A DNA stretch of 25,109 nucleotides from Zwartia sp. (GTDB taxonomy: Bacteria > Pseudomonadota > Gammaproteobacteria > Burkholderiales > Burkholderiaceae_B): assembly GCA_030653405.1 (NCBI GenBank), contig JAURZO010000032.1, positions 1-25,109 on the forward strand, written 5' to 3'. The notes beneath the pieces were generated by a model. That model saw only the letters and a program-made list of their open reading frames with translations, did no database searches and was not told the origin of the DNA. Below are positions 15,865-22,473 of this stretch, piece by piece (the first letter of the stretch is position 1; each line of letters starts with the position of its first letter). The position numbers and the translations under genes were made by a program.

Positions 15865-15891
15865 TGGCTTCATTTTTTGGATTTCGACCTC

Positions 15892-17367
15892 ATGACCACG
15901 ACATCATCTTCAAATAGCAAAGGTAGTTGGGATATTGTTTCGATGGATGCGACCAGCCTGTCGCGAGCCATTCACCGGCGCGCCCTGTCCTGTGTCGAAG
16001 TCATGGACGCCTTTCTGGCACAGATCGATGCGCAAAACCCCACCGTCAACGCGATTGTCGCCATGCCCGAGCGTGAATCGCTCCGTGCGCAAGCCAGCGA
16101 GCGGGATGCGCAGCTGGCCCGTCACCAGAGCATGGGCCCCTTGCACGGTTTTCCACAGGCACCAAAGGACATCGCACCTGTCGCCGGCATGGTCACCACC
16201 AACGGTTCACCAATCTTCAAAGGGCAAGTGACAACGGTCGACTCGGCAGCCAACGGTCGCGTACGCGCCGGGGGGGCGATTTTTGTCGGTCGTACCAATT
16301 CCCCTGAGTTTGGTCTGGGTGCCCACACCTACAACCCCGTGTATGGCATTACCCGCAATGCCTTCGATCCGTCCCGCACGGCTGGTGGTAGTAGTGGTGG
16401 CGCAGGTGTCGCACTGGCACTACGCATGCTCCCTGTCGCGGACGGCTCGGACATGATGGGCTCGCTCCGGACACCCGCGGCGTTTAACAACGTCTTTGGT
16501 TTTCGTCCCTCGCCCGGCTGTGTGCCACACGGCCCAGGTGAAGAAGTATTTTTCCAACAATTCAGCGTCACAGGTCCAATGGGGCGCAACATCCCCGACT
16601 TGGCAATGCTGTTGGCCGTCCAAGCCGGCTTTGACCCCAGACTGCCACTGTCACGCAGGCAAGATGATCCTCGTTTGTTTACCCAACCCCTGGAGCGCGA
16701 TCTGCGTGGCATGCGGGTGGGTTGGCTCGGTGATCTAAACGGTCATTTGCCGATGGATCCAGAGTTGCTCGCCGTCACCGAGCATTCATTGGAGCATTTC
16801 AAAACAATCGGCTGCACCGTCGAGGCGGTTCAACCCACCTTCGATCTTGAACAGCTCTGGAATGCTTGGCTGACGCTGCGCAGCTTTACCTTTGCCGGCG
16901 GCAATGCCCACCATTACGAAGCCAGCGAGCGGCGTGCCCTGCTCAAACCAGAAGCGATCTGGGAGATTGAACGAGGACTCAAACTGTCTGGTCCTGAGGT
17001 CTTTGCCGCAGCCAAAATCCGTACCGCCTGGTATCAGGAGTTGCGCCGACTGTTTGAAACCTATGATTTTCTGGTGATGCCGACCACGCAGATTTTCCCT
17101 TTTGAGGCTGAGCAGCACTGGCCCAAAGAGGTTCAGGGCCAGAAAATGGATACCTACCATCGCTGGATGCAGTCCGTCATCCCTGCCACCATGGCAGGTC
17201 TGCCGGCCTTGAGCGCTCCAGCTGGCTTTAGTCAGACCGGCTTGCCCGCAGGCATCCAGATCATCGGTCCGTTGCAAGCCGATCTGGAGGTCTTGCAGCT
17301 TGGCCATGCCTACGATCTGGCGAGCCATTACGGGCGTAAGCTCAGCCCCTTGCTGGCACGCGGCTAG
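15892..17367 (+). CDS. Amidase signature family hydrolase
   Basis: An amide hydrolase of the amidase signature family, 491 residues from the ATG at 15892. The frame is open much further upstream, but that part overlaps the SDR gene and is not family-like. The Ser-cisSer-Lys triad is visible: Lys92 (APKDIAPVAG), Ser167 in AGGSSGG and the nucleophile Ser191 in GSDMMGSLRTPA, with the 24-residue Ser-Ser spacing of the family. The usual GSD-x-GGS-x-R has Met for the first Gly (MMGS), which is unusual next to the nucleophile. No signal peptide is seen. It is transcribed away from the SDR. The substrate is unknown; it may release an acid feeding the neighbouring genes, which is speculative. The start has only a weak GGA upstream. 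Confidence 0.92.
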   Translation: MTTTSSSNSKGSWDIVSMDATSLSRAIHRRALSCVEVMDAFLAQIDAQNPTVNAIVAMPERESLRAQASERDAQLARHQSMGPLHGFPQAPKDIAPVAGMVTTNGSPIFKGQVTTVDSAANGRVRAGGAIFVGRTNSPEFGLGAHTYNPVYGITRNAFDPSRTAGGSSGGAGVALALRMLPVADGSDMMGSLRTPAAFNNVFGFRPSPGCVPHGPGEEVFFQQFSVTGPMGRNIPDLAMLLAVQAGFDPRLPLSRRQDDPRLFTQPLERDLRGMRVGWLGDLNGHLPMDPELLAVTEHSLEHFKTIGCTVEAVQPTFDLEQLWNAWLTLRSFTFAGGNAHHYEASERRALLKPEAIWEIERGLKLSGPEVFAAAKIRTAWYQELRRLFETYDFLVMPTTQIFPFEAEQHWPKEVQGQKMDTYHRWMQSVIPATMAGLPALSAPAGFSQTGLPAGIQIIGPLQADLEVLQLGHAYDLASHYGRKLSPLLARG

Positions 17368-17456
17368 GGTCTATCAGGATACTGGCGCGTCAGGTAAGTT
17401 AAGCACGTTAATATGGAGTTTATGGCGATGTGTCTATTGTATCTTTTCAATGAGAC

Positions 17457-18275
17457 ATGTCGCCTTCCTCCTCAGGCAAAATAACCGTGTCCTCCTCGAT
17501 CTCCTCCAACCGAATTGCCTTAGTCACAGGCGCTGGTAAGCGTTTAGGGCGCTCTATTGCGCTCGGTCTGGCGCAGGCAGGGTGGGATGTTGTCGTTCAC
17601 TATGGTCGTTCAGCCGCCGAGGCTCAGGACACTGTCGCAGCCATTCAAGCGCTCGGCCGCCAAGCGGTCGCACTGCAGGCCGATCTTGCAGACGACGCAT
17701 CGGTTGAGACGCTGATTTCTGGCTGTACCGCTGCGCTTGGGCTGCCAAACTGCGTGGTCAACAACGCTTCGCTGTTTGATTATGACGATGCCAGCACGTT
17801 TGGCACCGCGAGACTCGATGCGCATATGCACGTTAATCTCGCGGCACCTGTTGCACTGGCCCGGGATCTACATCGCGCCCGCATGCAGAGCGCACAAACC
17901 TTTGATCATCCAGCCGTTGTGATTAACCTGCTCGATCAAAAGCTCTCCAACCCCAATCCAGATTTTCTCTCCTACACGTTGTCCAAAGCGGCCTTGCTCG
18001 AGGCCACGCGACTACTCGCCCAGGCACTCGCCCCTCAGGTGCGCGTGGTGGGTTTGGCGCCCGGTATTACACTCGTCTCGGGCGATCAGACTGTAGAGGG
18101 CTTTCAAGACGCGCACCGTATGACGCCGCTCGGCAAATCGTCCACACCCGGGGACATTGCGGCGGCAGTCGTTTATCTGGCCTCGGCGCACGCCATCACC
18201 GGTACCACGCTGTATGTGGATGGTGGCCAACACCTCAAATCTACGGAACGTGATGTCATGTTCCTGACTCCCTGA
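17457..18275 (+). CDS. folM: Pteridine reductase (FolM/PTR1-like SDR)
   Basis: Reduces dihydropterins or dihydrofolate with NADPH; FolM makes tetrahydromonapterin in E. coli and can back up dihydrofolate reductase. The nucleotide motif TGAGKRLGR (residues 24-32) has the K/R-R-L-G form that marks pteridine reductases within SDRs. The active site is Asp160-Tyr173-Lys177 (LLDQK and SYTLSKAAL), with Asp in place of the usual Ser and spacings of 13 and 4 as in PTR1. NNASLF (102-107) replaces the plain NNAG. Length, 272 residues, is slightly long at the N terminus; the ATG at 17457 has a weak GAG upstream and a later start is possible. folB follows after 32 bases, which supports a pterin role. Confidence 0.85.
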   Translation: MSPSSSGKITVSSSISSNRIALVTGAGKRLGRSIALGLAQAGWDVVVHYGRSAAEAQDTVAAIQALGRQAVALQADLADDASVETLISGCTAALGLPNCVVNNASLFDYDDASTFGTARLDAHMHVNLAAPVALARDLHRARMQSAQTFDHPAVVINLLDQKLSNPNPDFLSYTLSKAALLEATRLLAQALAPQVRVVGLAPGITLVSGDQTVEGFQDAHRMTPLGKSSTPGDIAAAVVYLASAHAITGTTLYVDGGQHLKSTERDVMFLTP

Positions 18276-18307
18276 TTTCTTGATTTTCTGACTAACTGAC
18301 CTCACCA

Positions 18308-18700
18308 ATGACTCCTGCGCACATCCAAAAGCTCGACCTGACACATTGCCGCCGCCTGTTCCTCAAAGCCTTCGAAATCAATATGAACATCGGTGTGCAT
18401 GAGTTTGAAAAAAAGGGGGAGCAGCGTGTCGTCATCAATGTCGATCTGTATGTGCCCTTGCAAAACAACACGCCCAGCAAAGATGACCTGAGCGAAGTCG
18501 TCGACTACGATTTCATGCGTCAGACCATCGCCGACATCATCGCGGCGGGTCACATCCATTTGCAGGAAACGCTGTGCGACGAGATCGTTAAGCGTATGCT
18601 CGCGCACCCTCTGGTCTACGCCACGCGCGTTTCAACTGAAAAACCGGATGTGTATCCGGACTGTGAGAGTGTCGGTGTCGAGGTATTTCGCTCGAAATAA
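18308..18700 (+). CDS. folB: Dihydroneopterin aldolase
   Basis: FolB cleaves dihydroneopterin to 6-hydroxymethyl-dihydropterin and glycolaldehyde in folate synthesis. The family pattern is present: LFLKAFEINMNIGVHEFEKKGEQ with active Glu34 after Gly29, INVDLYV, VVDYDFM, a central helix HLQETLCDEIVKRML, and the catalytic Lys112 in TEKPDVYPD. Length, 130 residues, includes about 15 residues before the conserved core. The gene is immediately downstream of folM and probably co-transcribed. Its stop is 3 bases from the stop of the convergent ATP-grasp-like gene. There is no clear Shine-Dalgarno, consistent with coupling to folM. Confidence 0.9.
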   Translation: MTPAHIQKLDLTHCRRLFLKAFEINMNIGVHEFEKKGEQRVVINVDLYVPLQNNTPSKDDLSEVVDYDFMRQTIADIIAAGHIHLQETLCDEIVKRMLAHPLVYATRVSTEKPDVYPDCESVGVEVFRSK

Positions 18701-18703
18701 GGC

Positions 18704-20002
18704 TCATTCAGGCACAACCACCACGGGGGCAAAGCCACCACCTGAGGTGCGGAAATTCGTCGTCTGTCCAGCGTACATGCGTGCAGCCAACAGTTGCACG
18801 TCTCCGGCATACGCATAAGCACGCACATCGAATTTAAGCTCTGCCAAGACACCGTCATAAGACACGAGACGCTCACTCGGCCTGACTAACTGTTGCGCGA
18901 CAAAATCTCCTTCGAGTATTTCAGCCCAGACTTTTTTGGTGAGCTTGTCGCCCCGGTAGGTGGCTTTCGAGCCAAAGCCCGCGACCGGCTTGAAAAATAA
19001 ATGACGACGATTGCTCCAGAGCGCCTCCGCCTGATCGTGGCTCACAAGTGTGGTGCGAGGCACGACCCGACGCAGCACAGCACGATCGGCCTCAGAGACA
19101 CCCCACTGCGCCAATAAGTCATCGTCGCTGAGCACAATCAAGTTGCGCTTGTCGGCATACAGCGCATGCGCGTGTGGATCAGGGGTCACCACCACCTGAC
19201 CGTGTTCATAGGCCTCGCGTATCGCATGATGTGCAGGCTCTTGCAGATAAAAATCCGTCAGTCGGTTGTAAAGCATGTCGACGGGCTGCTGTTCGAACAA
19301 CAGCTGCCCCTCATGCCAGCTCAGTGAAGAGGGGTCGACGATGTGCGCATCGATCCCTGCATTGTTGAACATCAGTCTAAAAAGTTCGAACTCTGGTGCA
19401 AGGTACTGATTATGCGGATCCTCGTCCACAATCACCAACGTTCGCAAGGGCGCTGCACCGCGCTGCATGCGCCATTCTTGTCTAAACATCTCAACAAACT
19501 GCTGCTCAAGTAACTCAAGGCTAGGATTTGGATGAAGCGCCCACTCCATTTGCAGGCAACACGCCTCCTGCGCACGCGCCAGAGCCGTATTGAGCAGCGC
19601 GCCACCCGCATTGGTATTGATCTCGATGAGCTTAGGCCCCTCGGCGTCCAGGTGAAAATCGAAACCCAGAAATACACCTCTTGGACCATAGCGATGTTTG
19701 GCAATCTCAGGCGCCCGTTGCAATGCCAAGGATTGATAGGCGGGGTGTGCGATCACGCGCTCAAGCACCTCGATCGCTTCTGAGATGTGTTGGTTCGTCT
19801 CCGGCGAAACGAACACCACCGTCGAGGAAAACAAGTGTGGCCGCGACTGGAACAGATCCCCCATGATCCCGCTCACGCTGGGATCACGATCTAACTGCTG
19901 TTGAAGCACTTCTTTATTCAGTGTTTTGCAATAGCAGCTGTGATTAAGCGACTGAGCCGAATCGGTCACGTGAACATTCTGAGGTGCCTCATGCGTGGTC
20001 AT
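18704..20002 (-). CDS. ATP-grasp-like protein of unknown function
   Basis: A cytoplasmic protein of 432 residues I cannot name. ATP-grasp features are split in an unusual order. A metal-ligand-type segment near residues 113-137 (FLGFDFHLDAEGPKLIEINTNAGG) comes first. The nucleotide-binding-type segment comes last, near 335-380 (HLFFKPVAGFGSKATYRG, then EGDFVAQQLV), followed by ELKFDVRAYAYAGDVQLLAARMY and a distinctive end TTNFRTSGGGFAPVVVV. This suggests a permuted or duplicated ATP-grasp fold joining an acid to an amine or thiol; glutathionylspermidine synthetase-like or peptide-ligase roles are possible but unproven. An N-terminal CYC (residues 23-25) may bind metal. AAGGG eight bases before the ATG is a fair ribosome site. 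It converges on folB with a 3-base gap. Confidence 0.8.
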   Translation of the reverse strand: MTTHEAPQNVHVTDSAQSLNHSCYCKTLNKEVLQQQLDRDPSVSGIMGDLFQSRPHLFSSTVVFVSPETNQHISEAIEVLERVIAHPAYQSLALQRAPEIAKHRYGPRGVFLGFDFHLDAEGPKLIEINTNAGGALLNTALARAQEACCLQMEWALHPNPSLELLEQQFVEMFRQEWRMQRGAAPLRTLVIVDEDPHNQYLAPEFELFRLMFNNAGIDAHIVDPSSLSWHEGQLLFEQQPVDMLYNRLTDFYLQEPAHHAIREAYEHGQVVVTPDPHAHALYADKRNLIVLSDDDLLAQWGVSEADRAVLRRVVPRTTLVSHDQAEALWSNRRHLFFKPVAGFGSKATYRGDKLTKKVWAEILEGDFVAQQLVRPSERLVSYDGVLAELKFDVRAYAYAGDVQLLAARMYAGQTTNFRTSGGGFAPVVVVPE

Positions 20003-20039
20003 ATTTTTTACCCTTATCCCCTAGCAAATGATCACTAAG

Positions 20040-20092
20040 AGTATAGTCATAAGTGACATGACCTACCGCTTAGTATGGCAATACACTAGCGG
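20040..20092. promoter_or_regulatory. Divergent promoter region with a dyad upstream of the permease
   Basis: Overlapping -10-like hexamers face both ways: TATAGT on plus at 20042-20047 and TATACT on minus at 20040-20045. A dyad with arms CCGCT (20066-20070) and AGCGG (20088-20092), partly extended inward (TAGT / ACTA with one-base shifts), lies just before the permease ribosome site AGAGGA (20097-20102). It could be an operator for a metal-responsive repressor, but no such gene is present and the -35 elements are poor. Confidence 0.3.
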
Positions 20093-20107
20093 TCGCAGAG
20101 GACGTAG

Positions 20108-21214
20108 ATGAATATTAATTCTGACAACAATCTCCAGCATCACAAAGCTAAATGGGTGTTCGGTGCACTTGCGGTGGCTAGCCTCATTTGGCTTGGCGAA
20201 TACAACGGACTCTCCGTATTGAGTTGGGCAAACGCGCAGCTCCTTAAAATGGACTGGCTATCGAGCCTTGTCACCCTCCTAGTTGAAAATGTCTTCCAAA
20301 CTTCAGTCCGTACACAGCTCGGCGCAAGCTTGCATTTCTTTATCTATGATGTCATCAAGATCTTTATCCTTCTTTCAGTCCTGATTTTCTCCATCTCCTA
20401 CATACAGAGCTATTTTCCGCCTGAACGCACCCGTGTGATGTTGAGCCAGGTCTCAGGCCTTAAGGGCAACACCCTGGCCGCCCTGCTCGGCACCTTGACG
20501 CCCTTTTGCTCCTGTTCCTCTATTCCTCTTTTCATTGGGTTTACAAGCGCGGGGTTACCGCTAGGTGTGACCTTTTCCTTTTTAATTTCCTCGCCACTGG
20601 TTGACCTCGCTTCCGTAATTTTGTTGGCCAGCATTTTTGACTGGACGATTGCATTGATATATGTGGTTGTAGGAATTGTCCTCGCCGTGCTAGGTGGCTA
20701 CCTGATCAGCCGCTCAAATATGGAGCGCTATGTCGAGTCCTTTGTCTTTGCCGCTCCCGTGAGCGAACTAGAACAACAAAAAATGACAAAACAAGAACGC
20801 ATGAGATTTGCGCGTGATCAAGTCAAAGACATCGTATTACGGGTGTGGCCCTATATCATCGTTGGAGTGGGTATCGGAGCCGCAATCCACAATTGGATCC
20901 CGCAAGCCTGGGTGGAGGGCGCATTAGGTCAGGACAAATGGTGGGCAATCCCATTGGCTGTGCTTATTGGCATCCCGATGTATGCGGATATATTTGGCAC
21001 ACTGCCCATCGCTGAAGCCTTAGTGCACCGTGGCGTCGGACTCGGTACCGCTCTAGCCTTCATGATGGCTGTGACCGCGCTGTCGTTACCCTCGCTCATT
21101 CTGCTCAAAAAGGTTGTGAAAGGACCACTCCTCACTCTCTTTTTTGCCATTGTCACAGTCGGCATCATCATCATTGGCTACCTGTTTCAAATATTAGGTC
21201 CTTATATTGTCTAA
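20108..21214 (+). CDS. UPF0718/ArsP-like permease
   Basis: An inner-membrane protein of 368 residues with eight or more hydrophobic segments, in two halves joined by a charged cytoplasmic loop (about 218-240, SELEQQKMTKQERMRFARDQ). The family signature TPFCSCSSIPLFIGFTSAG has Cys134 and Cys136; a second half-motif appears as GIPMYADIFGTLPIAEAL. Relatives include ArsP, which exports trivalent organoarsenicals, and permeases linked to other metals. A mini-thioredoxin follows 29 bases downstream, an association common for this family and suggesting that a thiol-reactive metal or metalloid is handled. It has a good ribosome site (AGAGGA, five bases before ATG). The exact substrate is not readable. 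Confidence 0.88.
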   Translation: MNINSDNNLQHHKAKWVFGALAVASLIWLGEYNGLSVLSWANAQLLKMDWLSSLVTLLVENVFQTSVRTQLGASLHFFIYDVIKIFILLSVLIFSISYIQSYFPPERTRVMLSQVSGLKGNTLAALLGTLTPFCSCSSIPLFIGFTSAGLPLGVTFSFLISSPLVDLASVILLASIFDWTIALIYVVVGIVLAVLGGYLISRSNMERYVESFVFAAPVSELEQQKMTKQERMRFARDQVKDIVLRVWPYIIVGVGIGAAIHNWIPQAWVEGALGQDKWWAIPLAVLIGIPMYADIFGTLPIAEALVHRGVGLGTALAFMMAVTALSLPSLILLKKVVKGPLLTLFFAIVTVGIIIIGYLFQILGPYIV

Positions 21215-21246
21215 ACCAATTTCCACTGTCTCAAGCGAGGTCAATG

Positions 21247-21486
21247 ATGGATATCAAAGTCCTGGGCACAGGTTGCTCAAAATGCAAAAGTACGGTCGCG
21301 TTGATTGAAGATGTTGCTAAAAGTAAGGGCGTGTCTATCTCCCTTGAAAAAATAGAAGATATCCAATCGATTGTCGGCTATGGCGTCATGAGCACACCCG
21401 CTGTCGTGCTCAATGGGAAAGTTATCCATGCTGGTGGCGTGCCCGGTCGGGACAAAGTCGAGCAATGGCTGAGCACTCCGGGCTGA
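21247..21486 (+). CDS. Mini-thioredoxin (thioredoxin_3 family), permease partner
   Basis: A 79-residue redox protein of the small archaeal-type thioredoxin/glutaredoxin group. It opens MDIKVLGTGC, has the CSKC active site (Cys10 and Cys13), the cis-proline segment STPAVVLNGK and the GGVPG turn near the end. Two ATGs are adjacent; I prefer 21247 because GAGG (21237-21240) is then six bases away, against three for 21244. It lies between the permease and a CDF transporter. In related operons it probably keeps the permease cysteines or the metal-thiol substrate reduced, which is inference. Its stop codon lies inside the first unit of a tandem repeat. Confidence 0.9.
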   Translation: MDIKVLGTGCSKCKSTVALIEDVAKSKGVSISLEKIEDIQSIVGYGVMSTPAVVLNGKVIHAGGVPGRDKVEQWLSTPG

Positions 21487-21522
21487 GTGATACAGGCTGA
21501 GTGCTACAGGCTGAGCGCAACT
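21481..21522 (+). repeat. Threefold 14-bp tandem repeat at the mini-thioredoxin/CDF junction
   Basis: Three adjacent 14-base units start at 21481, 21495 and 21509, each opening GGCTGAG: GGCTGAGTGATACA, GGCTGAGTGCTACA and GGCTGAGCGCAACT. The first contains the TGA stop of the mini-thioredoxin gene and the third ends two bases before the CDF ATG. The GAG of the third unit is the only ribosome-site-like sequence for the CDF gene. Confidence 0.9.
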
Positions 21523-21524
21523 CA

Positions 21525-22442
21525 ATGAACGACCATCACCACCATGCACCCACTCGATTTGGCCGGGCATTTGCCCTTGGTGTGGCACTGAATCTGATTT
21601 TTGTCGGCGTAGAAGCATTTTATGGCTGGAAATCTGGCTCATTGGCCCTGCTAGCCGATGCCGGCCATAATCTCAGTGATGTCGGCGGTCTATTGCTGGC
21701 ATGGGCGGCCTATGCCGCCGCCAAACTCAAACCGAATGACACGCACACCTTCAGCTGGAGAAAAGGGTCCATCATCGTCAGTTTTCTCAATGCGCTTATT
21801 TTGTTGGTGGCGATGGGTTCGCTTGGCTGGGAGGCAATTGGCAGGCTGCAATCCCCATCAGTCGTCGATTCGCAAGTCGTCATCATTGTCGCGGCAATCG
21901 GTATTGTCATCAACAGCATGACCGCCTGGCTCTTTGCTTCGGGCAGCAAACATGATTTGAATATCCGCGGTGCCTTCATCCACATGGCAGCAGACGCTCT
22001 GGTGTCACTCGGCGTGGTGATCGCAGGATTACTGACACTCTGGCAAGGTTGGACTTGGGTCGATCCCGTCACCAGCATTCTGATCTCACTGGTGATTATC
22101 TTGGGAACATTGTCGTTGTTTCGACAGTCTCTTCACCTGCTTTTTGATGGAGTACCCCGGGGCATTGAACTCTCATCCGTTGCAGAGACACTCAAAAAAA
22201 TCCCAGGTGTGATTACGCTACACGACTTGCATATCTGGGGCACCAGCACGACAGAAATCGCACTGAGTGCGCATATTGTGGTTGATGTGCGAGAGCACAA
22301 CAGTGACGAAATTTTAAAAAAGGCAATCGTCCTGCTCGAGGAAAAATTTAATATTGAGCACATCACCCTCCAGATCGAATCACCCGCATTTGCCGAACAC
22401 TGTGAGCTGAATGATTTATTGAATGAACGATCTGAGAAGTGA
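21525..22442 (+). CDS. Cation diffusion facilitator (CDF) family efflux transporter, ZitB/CzcD-like
   Basis: A proton-coupled divalent metal exporter of the inner membrane, probably for zinc. From the ATG at 21525 it has 305 residues with six membrane segments, the usual CDF plan. The N terminus carries a metal-binding HHHH (residues 4-7). The transport site is two HxxxD pairs: His48 and Asp52 in LLADAGHNLSD, and His153 and Asp157 in FIHMAADAL, the arrangement of zinc-type CDFs. The cytoplasmic C-terminal domain (about 205-305) contains LHDLHIWGTSTTEIALSAHIVV. The frame is open back to 21501, but that part lies in the tandem repeat. It is the third gene of the permease operon, 38 bases after the mini-thioredoxin. 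Confidence 0.92.
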   Translation: MNDHHHHAPTRFGRAFALGVALNLIFVGVEAFYGWKSGSLALLADAGHNLSDVGGLLLAWAAYAAAKLKPNDTHTFSWRKGSIIVSFLNALILLVAMGSLGWEAIGRLQSPSVVDSQVVIIVAAIGIVINSMTAWLFASGSKHDLNIRGAFIHMAADALVSLGVVIAGLLTLWQGWTWVDPVTSILISLVIILGTLSLFRQSLHLLFDGVPRGIELSSVAETLKKIPGVITLHDLHIWGTSTTEIALSAHIVVDVREHNSDEILKKAIVLLEEKFNIEHITLQIESPAFAEHCELNDLLNERSEK

Positions 22443-22463
22443 GTCGAAGACACGAAGTGAGTC
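22436..22463 (+). repeat. Short direct repeat after the CDF gene
   Basis: GAAGTGAGTC occurs at 22436-22445 and 22454-22463. The first copy holds the CDF stop codon. No hairpin or T-run is seen in the 31-base gap to the convergent gene. Confidence 0.55.
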
Positions 22464-22473
22464 TGAGACAGAA

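Noticed and set aside
15649..15891. 81-codon N-terminal extension of the amidase
   Set aside because: It overlaps the divergent SDR gene and promoter and has no amidase-like residues.
17368..17456. Small open frame from the ATG at 17413 (about 23 codons), or a leader peptide/riboswitch before folM
   Set aside because: The ATG has no convincing ribosome site, the frame overlaps the folM start, and no conserved RNA fold is recognisable.
21481..21522. CRISPR-like repeat array
   Set aside because: The units are 14 bases with no spacers and no cas genes; it is a simple tandem duplication.
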